64,000 bases of DNA from JAWKXU01 sp964468045. Its GTDB lineage: Bacteria; Pseudomonadota; Alphaproteobacteria; Sphingomonadales; Sphingomonadaceae. Both the position numbers and the translations under genes were made by a program. The stretch is from positions 23,927-87,926 of the forward strand of contig CAYXTO010000015.1 of the NCBI GenBank assembly GCA_964468045.1, read 5' to 3'. Under the pieces are notes generated by a model that was given only the letters and a program-made list of their open reading frames with translations, searched no databases and was not told where the DNA came from. This document shows, one piece after another, positions 1-8,818 of the stretch (its first letter is position 1; each line of letters begins with the position of its first letter).

Positions 1-411
1 CACCAGGGCGTTCAGGGTGAGCAGGCCCAGCGACGGCGGGCAATCGATAAAGCAGATATCGTGAGCCTGATGGCCGGCCACGGCATCGCGCAACCGGTCG
101 CTGCGCTGCTCGACCGAGACCAGCTCCACTTCCGCCCCGCTCAGGTCGACCGTGGCCGGCACGATATCCAGCCCCGGAATCGCCGTGGGCACGATGCAAT
201 CCGCCAGCGGCAGTTGATCCACCAGCAAATCGTAGCTCGAACGGACCCGGCTGGCGGCCTCGATCCCGATCCCGGTAGAGGCATTGCCCTGCGGATCGAG
301 GTCGATAAGCAAGGTTTTCCAACCAGTTGCGGCCATTGCAGTAGCGATATTGATCGCGGTTGTGGTCTTCCCCACCCCGCCCTTCTGGTTCGCGATTGCA
401 ATCCGGATCAT
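1..411 (-). CDS. parA: ParA chromosome-partitioning ATPase (partial, N-terminal 137 residues)
   Basis: Partitioning ATPase that works with ParB and parS to move newly replicated origins apart. The visible protein starts MIRIAIANQKGGVGKTTTA, with the deviant Walker A motif at residues 10-17, the second motif DLDPQGN at about 37-43 and IDCPPS near 127. These are standard for ParA/Soj. The gene runs off the left window edge, so the C-terminal half is not seen. Its ATG overlaps the rsmG stop codon (ATGA), so the two are translationally coupled. The order rsmG-parA(-parB) and the nearby parS sites show that this is the chromosomal, not a plasmid, partition locus. Confidence 0.95.
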   Translation of the reverse strand, partial: MIRIAIANQKGGVGKTTTAINIATAMAATGWKTLLIDLDPQGNASTGIGIEAASRVRSSYDLLVDQLPLADCIVPTAIPGLDIVPATVDLSGAEVELVSVEQRSDRLRDAVAGHQAHDICFIDCPPSLGLLTLNALV

Positions 412-1046
412 GCCCTTGCTCCGTTTTTCTGCCTCAGATGCCCGATGAGGATGCCGGCTTCGCCATCCGTCACGGATTGTTCCACGTGGAACATGGCGCG
501 CAATCGACGCGGCAGTGTTTCGAGATCATGCGCGGCGGATCGCCCTTTCGGCAACAGCCAAAGCGTGTCGCTTGTGGAAAAACGCGCGGAAAGATCGATC
601 AGCCGGGGCATCGGCGCGAAGGCGCGCGCCGAAATCACCGAGGCCGGAAAGCTTTCGAGCTTCTCCAGCTTCATTCCCACCACCTCGCAGCAAACCAACT
701 CCAGCCCGTCCACCGCTTCGCTCAGCCATTCGATGCGCCGCTTGCGCGATTCGACCAGCTTCACCGGCCACTGCGGGCGCATCGCCGCGATCACCAGCCC
801 GGGGAAACCCGCTCCAGTCCCGAGATCCAACCAGATACCAGTTGTTTCACGTGGAACATGGGCCAGCAATTGCGCACTGTCAGCGATATGCCGCTGCCAG
901 ATATGCGGAATGCTGTCGCGGGCGATCAGGTTCTGCCGTTCATTTTCCGCGGCAAGCATGTGCACCAACCGATCGAGCCGATCCATCCCTGCCTGATCGC
1001 ACAGCTTTGCGACAAATTGACGCGCGGATTCCTCGTCGCCAATCAT
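408..1046 (-). CDS. rsmG: 16S rRNA (guanine527-N7)-methyltransferase RsmG
   Basis: Methylates N7 of G527 in 16S rRNA using S-adenosylmethionine; formerly GidB. At 212 residues it is of normal size. It has the family signature NLI..D...IW.RHI.DS at about 39-57 and the SAM-binding loop LDLGTGAGFPGL at 73-84. It starts 3 nt after the mnmG stop and its own stop overlaps the parA start, so mnmG-rsmG-parA reads as one operon. Two parS palindromes lie inside the coding sequence, where they are read as MFHVEQ (185-190) and HVPRET (63-68), so segments of this protein are shaped by a DNA site. Confidence 0.95.
   Translation of the reverse strand: MIGDEESARQFVAKLCDQAGMDRLDRLVHMLAAENERQNLIARDSIPHIWQRHIADSAQLLAHVPRETTGIWLDLGTGAGFPGLVIAAMRPQWPVKLVESRKRRIEWLSEAVDGLELVCCEVVGMKLEKLESFPASVISARAFAPMPRLIDLSARFSTSDTLWLLPKGRSAAHDLETLPRRLRAMFHVEQSVTDGEAGILIGHLRQKNGARA
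478..493. promoter_or_regulatory. parS site 1 (ParB-binding palindrome, inside rsmG)
   Basis: The 16 bases TGTTCCACGTGGAACA form a perfect palindrome with the CACGTG core and match the bacterial parS consensus (TGTTTCACGTGAAACA) apart from the symmetric T-to-C and A-to-G pair used in alphaproteobacteria. The site lies within rsmG codons 185-190. It is expected to nucleate ParB loading near the origin. Confidence 0.92.
843..858. promoter_or_regulatory. parS site 2 (inside rsmG)
   Basis: The 16 bases TGTTTCACGTGGAACA are one step from a perfect palindrome and match the parS consensus. The site lies within rsmG codons 63-68 and is 365 bp from site 1. Confidence 0.92.
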
Positions 1047-1049
1047 GCC

Positions 1050-2906
1050 TCAGGCAGCCATCGCCGTGCGGCGGCGGGCGTGGACCAGCAAGGCAGCCAG
1101 GGCGGCAGGGGTGATTCCCGCGATGCGCCCGGCGGCAGCCAGAGTCTGCGGCTTGGCCACCGTTAGCCGTTCCACCATCTCGCGGGACAGCCCCGGCACT
1201 TCGGCAAAAGGAAATCCATCCTCCAGCACCACCGCCTCGCTCGAGCGGAGATCGCGCAATTCGGCATCCTGCCGTGCCAGATAGGGCGCGTAAGCCGCAT
1301 CCTCGGCCAGTTCGAGCGCGATCTCGCTGGCGCTATCCACGCCCGGATCCAGCCAAGGCGCCAGGCCCGCGAGATCCACTCCGCCGAAACGCAGCCATTC
1401 CCTGATCGGCAGCCGCCCCGCATCCGGACGGACGGGCAGGCCCGCCCCGGACAGTTCGGCGCTGGTGAGCTCGCGGTCGAACGCGGCCTCCAACCGGGCG
1501 CGTTCCTCTTCCCTGCGCAGGAACCATTCCTTCCGGCGCGCGCCGACACAGCCCGCCGCGATCGCCAGTCCGGTCAGCCGCGTGGTCGCATTGTTGGCGC
1601 GCAGGCGCAGGCGATATTCCGCGCGTGCGGTCAGCATTCGATAGGGCTCGCTCACCCCATGCAGAGTGAGATCGTCGATCATCACCGCCATATAGGCATT
1701 GGCGCGGTCGAGCGGCGCCGGCGCCTTGCGCAGCACGCTCGCGGCGGCATGCAACCCGGCGATCAGCCCCTGCGCGGCGGCTTCCTCGTAGCCGGTCGTG
1801 CCGTTGATCTGGCCCGCGCAGTAGAGACCCGGCATATCGCGCAACTCCAGCGACGGGCGCAGGGCGCGCGGATCGATGTGATCATATTCCACCGCATAGC
1901 CCGGAACCGCCATTTCCACGCGTTCGAGGCCATGCATCGTCCGCAGCATCTCGAGTTGGACTTCGGCGGGCAAGGACGTGCTGATTCCATTGGGATAGAC
2001 CAGATGCGTGCCCAGCCCTTCCGGCTCCAGGAAGATCTGATGACCATCGCGGTCGGCAAAGCGATGGATCTTGTCCTCTATCGAAGGGCAATAGCGCGGG
2101 CCACGCGCATCGATCGCCCCGGTGAACAGTGGCGAGCGATGGAGATTGGCCCGGATGACGTCGTGACTGCGCGCATTGGTGCGCGTGATTGCGCAGAACA
2201 GCTGGGGATTGACCCGCCCTTCGCTCAGCGGCGACATCACCCATGGCTCGGGGTCGGAAATCTGCTCCACCAGCCGCGCCCAGTCGATGCTGCGCCCGTC
2301 GAGACGCGGCGGCGTGCCGGTCTTGAGCCGCGCCATCGGCAGCTCCGCTTCGCGCAGCTGCTCCGCCAGCCTCTGCGCCGAGGCTTCCCCGATTCGCCCG
2401 CCCGACAGCCTTTCCTCGCCGCGAAACAGCGTGCCGCCCAGGAAAGTGCCGGTGCACAGCACCACGGCCTGCGAAGCAAGTGCGGTGCCATCGGCCAGGT
2501 CGATGCCGGTCACGCGCCCGTTGGCGAGGCGCAGCCCGGCTGCCTCGCCCTCGATCAGCGTGAGATCACCCTGCACCTTCAGCAATTGCTGGATCGCCGC
2601 CTTGAACAGCGCGCGGTCGGCCTGTACGCGCGGCCCCCACACAGCGCTGCCCTTGGAGCGGTTGAGCATGCGGTAATGGATCGCGGCAGCATCCGCGGCC
2701 CGACCGATCAGCCCGTCGAAGGCGTCCACTTCCCGCACCAGATGGCCCTTGCCCAGCCCACCGATCGCCGGGTTGCAGCTCATCGCCCCGATCGCTTCGA
2801 GATCGAAGCTCACCAGCGCGACGCGCGCGCCCATGCGCGCGGCAACCGCCGCAGCCTCGCAGCCGGCATGACCGCCGCCCACAACCACGATATCGAACGC
2901 ACGCAT
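1050..2906 (-). CDS. mnmG: tRNA uridine-5-carboxymethylaminomethyl modification enzyme MnmG
   Basis: FAD-dependent enzyme (GidA) that, with MnmE, installs the cmnm5 group on the wobble uridine of several tRNAs. The 618 residues match the long alphaproteobacterial form. The FAD-binding GGGHAGCEAA is at residues 10-19, followed by the family blocks CNPAIGGLGKGHLVREVDA and GPRVQADR; near 280 is RYCPSIEDK. The gene lies between mnmE (upstream) and rsmG (3 nt downstream), the classic origin-proximal arrangement, and a parS site sits in its upstream gap. Confidence 0.96.
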   Translation of the reverse strand: MRAFDIVVVGGGHAGCEAAAVAARMGARVALVSFDLEAIGAMSCNPAIGGLGKGHLVREVDAFDGLIGRAADAAAIHYRMLNRSKGSAVWGPRVQADRALFKAAIQQLLKVQGDLTLIEGEAAGLRLANGRVTGIDLADGTALASQAVVLCTGTFLGGTLFRGEERLSGGRIGEASAQRLAEQLREAELPMARLKTGTPPRLDGRSIDWARLVEQISDPEPWVMSPLSEGRVNPQLFCAITRTNARSHDVIRANLHRSPLFTGAIDARGPRYCPSIEDKIHRFADRDGHQIFLEPEGLGTHLVYPNGISTSLPAEVQLEMLRTMHGLERVEMAVPGYAVEYDHIDPRALRPSLELRDMPGLYCAGQINGTTGYEEAAAQGLIAGLHAAASVLRKAPAPLDRANAYMAVMIDDLTLHGVSEPYRMLTARAEYRLRLRANNATTRLTGLAIAAGCVGARRKEWFLRREEERARLEAAFDRELTSAELSGAGLPVRPDAGRLPIREWLRFGGVDLAGLAPWLDPGVDSASEIALELAEDAAYAPYLARQDAELRDLRSSEAVVLEDGFPFAEVPGLSREMVERLTVAKPQTLAAAGRIAGITPAALAALLVHARRRTAMAA

Positions 2907-2958
2907 GACGGCCGCCCATACAGAAGGGCGGCTTTGCGGTCAAAGCCTGCCGCGGCGA

Positions 2959-2974
2959 TGTTTCACGTGGAACA
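2959..2974. promoter_or_regulatory. parS site 3 (between mnmG and mnmE)
   Basis: The sequence TGTTTCACGTGGAACA is identical to site 2. It sits in the 85-bp gap between the mnmE stop and the mnmG start, so it does not constrain a protein. It is about 5.5 kb from the putative replication origin. Confidence 0.92.
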
Positions 2975-2991
2975 TGGAGGCAGGAAAAAAG

Positions 2992-4263
2992 CTATTTGCC
3001 GATGCAGAAGCGCCCGAACAGCGTGTCCAGCATGTCCTCGGTCCCTGCTCGGCCGGTCAGGCGGTCGAACGCCAGGCGCGCGGATCGCAGCGATTCGGCC
3101 ACGAGCAGGAGATCGCCCTCCCCCGCCGCGCCCGCCAGCATCATCCATGACTCGGCCAGCAAATGGCGCTGATGCGCGCTGAGCGCGGCCGCGCCGGGTC
3201 TGGGCATGGCCTGACTGGCGATGGCAACCAGATCGGCCCGCAAGGCCCCGATTCCTTCTCCCGTGACGGCCGATACCCGATACCGGGGATGGCGCTTGGG
3301 CGCATGATCCCGATCGCATTGCGCCTCGATCTCCCACGCCCCCTCGGGCCCTTCCCCTTCCGGCCCGAGCCACAGGACCAGATCCGCCTCGGCCAGTTCT
3401 TCCTGCGCCCGCCCGATCCCGATCGCTTCGACCATGTCAGACGGATCGGCATGCAGCCCGGCGGTATCCACGAAGGAGAAGGGTATTCCATCCAGCGCCA
3501 CCGGCCGCACGATCACATCGCGGGTTGTGCCGGCCAGGGGCGAGGTGATCGCGGCTTCACTTTCCACCAAGGCGTTGAAAAGAGTGGACTTTCCACTGTT
3601 GGGCGGGCCGGCCAGAACCACCCTGAACCCTTCCCGCAGCTTTTCCGCGCCCGGCCGGTCGAGCCAGTCGCGCAATTCCCCGGTCAATTGTCCGAGCCTG
3701 TCCGGGAACGAAGCGGGCAGCGGGGCCACGTCGTCCTCGTCGGAGAAATCCAGCGCAGCCTCGACCAGCGCGGCCAGTTCCAGCAGGCGCTGGCGCCAAT
3801 CCTCCACGGCCCCGGAAAATGCCCCGCCCGCCATGCTGATGGCGGATCGGCGCTGCAATTCGGTTTCGGCGGAAAGGAGATCGGCAAGGCCTTCCGCCTG
3901 GGCCAGGTCGATCCGCCCGTTGGCAAAGGCGCGGCGGGTGAATTCCCCCGCCCTTGCCAGCCGCAAGCCCGGAATGGCGGCAAGCGCGCGCTCCACCGCC
4001 GCGACGACCGCCCGGCCGCCATGAAGATGCAGCTCCGCGCTGTCCTCCCCGGTCGCCGTCGCCGGGCCGGGCAGCCACAGCACCAGCGCCTCGTCCAGCA
4101 CGGTGCCTTCCCGATCCGCCAGCCGCGCCAATTGCGCGCGGCGAGGCGGCGGCAAGCGCCCGGCCAGGCTGCGCAGCGCCTCGCCGGCGCGCGACCCGCT
4201 TATGCGCACCACCGCGATGGCGGCCGGCGGCGGGCCGCTCGACAAGGCGAAGATCGTGTCCAT
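2992..4263 (-). CDS. mnmE: tRNA modification GTPase MnmE
   Basis: GTPase partner of MnmG in wobble-uridine modification; also called TrmE. The start was placed at MDTIFALSSG, the normal N-terminus of the family, 10 codons inside the longest open frame. The protein has 423 residues: the N-terminal folate-binding domain, a helical domain, and the inserted G domain with G1 GPPNSGKST at about 219-227, the G2 segment GTTRDV and DTAGL at 266-270. It ends in the diagnostic CIGK, whose cysteine is essential in the family. A nested-hairpin repeat lies 16 bp upstream of the start. Confidence 0.95.
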   Translation of the reverse strand: MDTIFALSSGPPPAAIAVVRISGSRAGEALRSLAGRLPPPRRAQLARLADREGTVLDEALVLWLPGPATATGEDSAELHLHGGRAVVAAVERALAAIPGLRLARAGEFTRRAFANGRIDLAQAEGLADLLSAETELQRRSAISMAGGAFSGAVEDWRQRLLELAALVEAALDFSDEDDVAPLPASFPDRLGQLTGELRDWLDRPGAEKLREGFRVVLAGPPNSGKSTLFNALVESEAAITSPLAGTTRDVIVRPVALDGIPFSFVDTAGLHADPSDMVEAIGIGRAQEELAEADLVLWLGPEGEGPEGAWEIEAQCDRDHAPKRHPRYRVSAVTGEGIGALRADLVAIASQAMPRPGAAALSAHQRHLLAESWMMLAGAAGEGDLLLVAESLRSARLAFDRLTGRAGTEDMLDTLFGRFCIGK

Positions 4264-4278
4264 TGCTGCGGTCCTAAA

Positions 4279-4322
4279 GTGATTTCGAAGCAAGTGGAAT
4301 CACTTGCTGGCCCGGAAATCGC
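4279..4322. repeat. Nested inverted-repeat element, copy 1
   Basis: A 44-bp intergenic element just upstream of mnmE. The inner arms GCAAGTG and CACTTGC (4290-4296, 4301-4307) enclose the loop GAAT. The outer arms GATTTC and GAAATC (4281-4286, 4315-4320) enclose the whole. A second copy lies at 18121-18164, with 29 identical bases at the left end (4279-4307) and two extra outer base pairs. The loop plus the next base gives GAATC, a GANTC methylation site. No protein is encoded. The function is not known to me; a transcribed hairpin or small dispersed repeat is likely. Confidence 0.75.
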
Positions 4323-4349
4323 ATGCAGCGCTAAGGAATTACCGCCAGC

Positions 4350-4607
4350 TTATCCGCCGCGCTTGCCACCCGCCCCTTCGGCGAAGGCCGCGCCCCCTTC
4401 CATGAAGTTCTGGAACAGCTTGAGCCCCATCTGCCCCATCGGCGCGAATTGCTTCGACATCTCCTGCAGCTGCTCGAGGCTGGTCGCCCCGCTCATCGCG
4501 TTCCTGACGTTCTCGATATAAAGCTCGTTGAGTGGCGTCACATCGGGCAGGCCCAAGAAGCGACGCGCCTCGTCCGGCGTGCAATCGATCTCGATATTCA
4601 CCTTCAT
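4350..4607 (-). CDS. Small conserved protein, DUF6489-like
   Basis: An 85-residue soluble protein starting MKVNIEIDCTPDEARRFLGL. An acidic, phasin-like helical middle (NVRNAMSGATSLEQLQEM) is followed by a glycine- and alanine-rich tail. The start was chosen because GGAG lies 9 nt upstream of the ATG and the N-terminus matches the MKV.I.IDCTP.EAR..LGLPDV pattern I associate with DUF6489 proteins of Sphingomonadales. It lies between the mnmE upstream region and a divergent hydrolase gene. The function is unknown; the family name is a recollection, not a search result. Confidence 0.7.
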   Translation of the reverse strand: MKVNIEIDCTPDEARRFLGLPDVTPLNELYIENVRNAMSGATSLEQLQEMSKQFAPMGQMGLKLFQNFMEGGAAFAEGAGGKRGG

Positions 4608-4719
4608 CACTCGCCTCCAGCCTGGCCCCGCACGACGTCGCGGCACGAATCTGTCACACGGCCTTGGCAAAGTCTATCTTACCCGCCTAATCTCGGGAAA
4701 AATCCGAGGAGACATCGAA

Positions 4720-5418
4720 ATGCCCGAAACAGTCCAGGTTCCCGAGCTAGACGGCCGAGGCACGATCCCGACCTATGTCACCCACCCGCAAGGCCCGCCC
4801 AGGGCCGCGATCATCGTCATTCCGGAGATCTTCGGCGTGAACGAGGGAATCCGGAAGAAATGCGAAGACTGGTCTGCGAAGGGCTATCTCGCCGCGGCGC
4901 CCGACATCTTCTGGCGGTTCGCTCCGGGCATCGAGCTCAATCCGGACATCGAAGCGGAAATGCAGGAAGCGCTCGGCTATTTCGGCCAGTACGACCCCGA
5001 TCTGGGCATCAAGGACATCGAGGCGCTGATCCACTGGATCCGGCGCGAGGCCGGTGTCGCGAAAGTCGGGCTGGTCGGCTTCTGCCTCGGCGGCAAGATG
5101 GCCTATATGGCGGCTGCGCGCACCGACATCGACGCCAGCGTCGGCTATTACGGCGTGATGATCGACCAGATGCTGAATGAATCCAAGGCCATCGCCAATC
5201 CGTTGCTGCTGCATATCCCGACGGCCGACGGCTTCGTCCCGTCCGAGGCGCAGAAGGCCATGCATGCCGGGCTGGACGATCATCCCCGGGTCACATTGTA
5301 CGATTACGAGGGGCTGGATCACGGCTTTGCCGCCACCTCCGGCAATCGCCGCGACGAGGCCGGCGCGCAGTTGGCCGACAGCCGGACCGAAGCATTCTTC
5401 GCCGAACATCTCGGTTGA
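4720..5418 (+). CDS. Dienelactone hydrolase family protein
   Basis: An alpha/beta hydrolase of the dienelactone hydrolase type, 232 residues. The start ATG has AGGAGA 7 nt upstream; a longer frame extends upstream but has no such site. The catalytic residues can be seen: Cys in the nucleophile elbow GFCLGG at about 124-129, Asp in TADGFVP near 170 and His in GLDHGF near 202. DLHs cleave cyclic esters such as dienelactone; the true substrate here cannot be read from the sequence. The gene is divergent from the DUF6489-like gene and convergent with rho. Confidence 0.88.
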   Translation: MPETVQVPELDGRGTIPTYVTHPQGPPRAAIIVIPEIFGVNEGIRKKCEDWSAKGYLAAAPDIFWRFAPGIELNPDIEAEMQEALGYFGQYDPDLGIKDIEALIHWIRREAGVAKVGLVGFCLGGKMAYMAAARTDIDASVGYYGVMIDQMLNESKAIANPLLLHIPTADGFVPSEAQKAMHAGLDDHPRVTLYDYEGLDHGFAATSGNRRDEAGAQLADSRTEAFFAEHLG

Positions 5419-5433
5419 GCGACAGCGGCAATC

Positions 5434-5487
5434 GCCTTGCCCTGCACGGCGTTGCGTCGGTCGCAACGCCCGGACGTGGGGCAAGGC
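5434..5487. terminator. Two-tier hairpin between the hydrolase and rho
   Basis: The outer arms GCCTTGCCC (5434-5442) and GGGCAAGGC (5479-5487) enclose the perfect inner hairpin GGCGTTGCG / CGCAACGCC (5448-5456, 5462-5470) with loop TCGGT. The total is 18 paired bases with small internal loops. There is no T tract on either side. It lies in the gap between two convergent genes, so a bidirectional terminator or an mRNA 3'-end stabiliser is the simplest reading. Confidence 0.6.
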
Positions 5488-5531
5488 AAATGCGACCGGC
5501 GGCGGGAATCCAGCCGCAAGCCCTTGATGTA

Positions 5532-5551
5532 AATCAGTAAAGCGCAGTGCC

Positions 5552-5560
<9 letters not shown>
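5532..5560 (-). terminator. Hairpin overlapping the rho stop codon
   Basis: The arms AATCAGTAA (5532-5540) and TTACTGATT (5552-5560) are perfectly complementary around an 11-nt loop. The right arm contains the last codons and stop of rho, so a hairpin would form at the very 3' end of the rho message. No poly-T follows, so a role as a terminator is uncertain. Confidence 0.45.
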
Positions 5561-6808
<1,248 letters not shown>

Positions 6809-6998
6809 CGGTCGGTTTTCCGAGTGAAAGTGGGTATCCGGCAGGTCTGTCGGGCTTGGGGAAAGCGGACCTGATCGCAAGGGAGGCGCGATCGTGCCGA
6901 AAGGATGACTTCAGATAATCTTCGACCCGCCTCCCGTCAATTCGCAAAGCGAGCGGCTCTTGCGATTCATCGCGCAATGCATTCGAGCGGGCCGAAGA

Positions 6999-7442
6999 TC
7001 AGAAGGGCTTGATGATCACCAGGATCACGATCAGGGCCGCGGTCACCCCCGGCACTTCGTTGAGCAGGCGCAAGTGCTTGTCCGAGAGCGCCCGCTCGCC
7101 CCGCGCCAGCTTGCGGGCATAGCCGGCAATCCACCCGTGATAGGCGGACAGGCCAAGAACCAGCGCCAGCTTGGCGTAGAACCACCCTTGCGCGAAGGCG
7201 CCGATCGAGAAGGCCAGGACCAGCCCCAGCGCCCAGACCACGATGAGCGCGGGATTGAGGATGATCTTCAGCAGGCGTTTCTCGCGCTCGGCCCAGGCCA
7301 GATCTTCCCGGCTGCCTGGCTCGCTTTCCTGATGGTAGATGAAGAAGCGGGGAAGCATGAACAGCCCAGCCATCCAGAATATCACGAACAGGATATGGCC
7401 CGCCTTGAGCCAGTAGTAGATCATGCCCAGGATCTCTTGCAT
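6999..7442 (-). CDS. hemJ: Protoporphyrinogen IX oxidase HemJ
   Basis: Membrane enzyme that oxidises protoporphyrinogen IX to protoporphyrin IX in haem synthesis. It has 147 residues and four hydrophobic segments (about 5-27, 60-78, 84-102 and 128-145). The family marker is GHILFVIFWMAGLFMLPR at 15-32, with the conserved His16, and YAKLALVL with a conserved Lys near 91. It lies directly downstream of hemE, which acts two steps earlier in the same pathway. An alternative start (MIYYWLK) is six codons later. Confidence 0.9.
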   Translation of the reverse strand: MQEILGMIYYWLKAGHILFVIFWMAGLFMLPRFFIYHQESEPGSREDLAWAEREKRLLKIILNPALIVVWALGLVLAFSIGAFAQGWFYAKLALVLGLSAYHGWIAGYARKLARGERALSDKHLRLLNEVPGVTAALIVILVIIKPF

Positions 7443-7473
7443 GGGCGCGATTTAGGCGCTTTCGAGGCCGGCG

Positions 7474-8499
7474 TCACCCCTTCCATTCCCTGATTGCGCG
7501 CAACAGCCGCTCGACATGCGCGATCGGGGTATATTGCCCGATCCCGTGGCCCAGGTTGAAGACATGCGGCCGGCCGGCAAAGGCCTCCAGCACCGCGATC
7601 GCCCGCTTTTCCAGCTCGGCATTGCCGGATTCCAGCAGCAGGGGATCGAAATTGCCCTGCACCGGCAAGCCATCGGGCAAGGCTGCGGCGGCCCAGACAG
7701 GGTCGATGGTCTCGTCCAGCCCGATCGCGTCGGCACCGGTTTCCCTGGCATAGGCCACCAGCTTTTCCCCGGCTCCCTTGGGAAAGCCGATCACCGGGAC
7801 GTCGGGATGGCGCGCCTTGAGCGCGGCGATGATCCGCGCGTTGGGCGCGATCACCCAACGCTCGAATTCGGCGGGGGCCAGGCTGCCGGCCCAGCTGTCG
7901 AACAGCTGCACCGCTTCCGCGCCGGCTTCGATCTGGCCCGAGAGATAATCGACCGTGACGCCGATGATCGCATCGATGATCGCGGCGAAAGCCACCGGAT
8001 CGCGATAGGCCAGCAGCCGGGTGGCGTGCTGGTCGCGGCTGCCCTCGCCCGCCACCATGTAGGTCGCGACCGTCCATGGGCTTCCGGCAAAGCCCAGCAA
8101 GGTCCTGCCCGGTTCCAGCGCGGCTTTGACCTTCGCGACAGTCTCGTAGATCGGCCGCAGCCTGCCGGGCACCGCCTGCAGGCCGCCCAGCGCATGATCG
8201 ACCAGACGGGGCGAGAGCCGCGGCCCTTCGCCGGCGAGGAATTCCAGATCCTGGCCCATGGCATAGGGAACGATCAGGATGTCCGAGAACAGGATCGCCC
8301 CGTCGAAGCCGAAGCGCCGGATCGGCTGGAGCGTGATCTCCGCCGCGGCCTCGCTGTCATAGACCAGCTCGAGGAAACCGCCCTTCTCCGCCCGCAAGGC
8401 GCGGTATTCCGGCAGGTAGCGGCCAGCCTGGCGCATAAGCCAGAGGGGCCTGGGGAACAAGTTCCCACCACGCAGCGTATCGAGGAGAAGACCGGGCAT
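7474..8499 (-). CDS. hemE: Uroporphyrinogen decarboxylase
   Basis: Converts uroporphyrinogen III to coproporphyrinogen III. The signature PLWLMRQAGRYLPEYR is at about residues 18-33, and GFDGAILFSDILIVP and the later GFAGSPWT blocks also fit. ATG at 8499 (MPGLLLDTLRGG) was preferred over an in-frame TTG four codons upstream because it matches the usual N-terminus; this gives 341 residues. The gene borders the putative origin of replication, as hemE does in Caulobacter, and hemJ follows 31 bp downstream. Confidence 0.95.
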   Translation of the reverse strand: MPGLLLDTLRGGNLFPRPLWLMRQAGRYLPEYRALRAEKGGFLELVYDSEAAAEITLQPIRRFGFDGAILFSDILIVPYAMGQDLEFLAGEGPRLSPRLVDHALGGLQAVPGRLRPIYETVAKVKAALEPGRTLLGFAGSPWTVATYMVAGEGSRDQHATRLLAYRDPVAFAAIIDAIIGVTVDYLSGQIEAGAEAVQLFDSWAGSLAPAEFERWVIAPNARIIAALKARHPDVPVIGFPKGAGEKLVAYARETGADAIGLDETIDPVWAAAALPDGLPVQGNFDPLLLESGNAELEKRAIAVLEAFAGRPHVFNLGHGIGQYTPIAHVERLLRAIREWKG

Positions 8500-8510
8500 C
8501 GGGTAGTCCA

Positions 8511-8534
8511 ATCAAAATAATATTATATTTAAAA
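8511..8534. other. AT-rich tract, candidate DNA unwinding element
   Basis: Of 24 bases, 23 are A or T in a genome that is otherwise strongly GC-rich. The tract lies at the hemE edge of the putative origin, 24 bp from the first DnaA-like box. It may also serve as the hemE promoter. Confidence 0.65.
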
Positions 8535-8557
8535 GAGGATGAAGGAGTCTGTTGGCC

Positions 8558-8566
8558 TGTGGATAG
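8558..8566 (-). promoter_or_regulatory. DnaA-box-like 9-mer 1
   Basis: CTATCCACA on the minus strand, one mismatch (first base) from the TTATCCACA consensus. It is the box closest to the AT-rich tract. Confidence 0.6.
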
Positions 8567-8664
8567 CGGGCAGAACGGGCCTGTGCCTGATTTCTCCCCA
8601 ACTGAACAGTGCCGCCATGCAGGGCGAATCCCGAGCCCTGCGCGTCAAGCCGGGGATATGCCCG

Positions 8665-8673
8665 TTACCCACA
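8665..8673 (+). promoter_or_regulatory. DnaA-box-like 9-mer 2
   Basis: TTACCCACA, one mismatch (fourth base) from TTATCCACA, in the middle of the putative origin. Confidence 0.55.
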
Positions 8674-8788
8674 GCCTGTAGAAAAAGCTTTCCCCCTGTC
8701 TAGAATTGCCCGATCGATCTGCCGGAAACGGGCATGGAAACCGCCGCCGCCCTTGTCCCTCGGTTCATCCCGTGGTTTATGCCGCCCA

Positions 8789-8797
8789 TTGTCCACA
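8789..8797 (+). promoter_or_regulatory. DnaA-box-like 9-mer 3
   Basis: TTGTCCACA, one mismatch (third base) from TTATCCACA, 22 bp before the ppsR start. Confidence 0.55.
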
Positions 8798-8818
8798 GCC
8801 TCGCGGTGCGCTTTCCCG

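Larger units (their letters stand above)
8500..8818. other. oriC: Putative chromosomal replication origin (oriC), hemE-ppsR interval
   Basis: A 319-bp gap without genes between the divergent hemE and ppsR, the same neighbours as Caulobacter Cori. It contains an AT-rich tract (8511-8534), three DnaA-box-like 9-mers each one mismatch from TTATCCACA (8558-8566, 8665-8673, 8789-8797), and two GANTC sites for CcrM-type methylation (GAGTC 8545, GAATC 8626). Three parS sites and parA lie 5.5-8.5 kb away, as expected for an origin region. I see no TTAA-N7-TTAA CtrA site. The hemE and ppsR promoters must also lie here. Confidence 0.82.

Noticed and set aside
1659..3182. Long open frame on the plus strand opposite mnmG
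   Set aside because: High GC makes long antisense frames common; the minus strand carries a clear MnmG with all motifs, while this frame has no family features and is arginine/histidine-rich.
8500..8818. CtrA-binding sites in the putative origin
   Set aside because: No TTAA-N7-TTAA pair can be found; the only TTAA is in the AT-rich tract without a partner.
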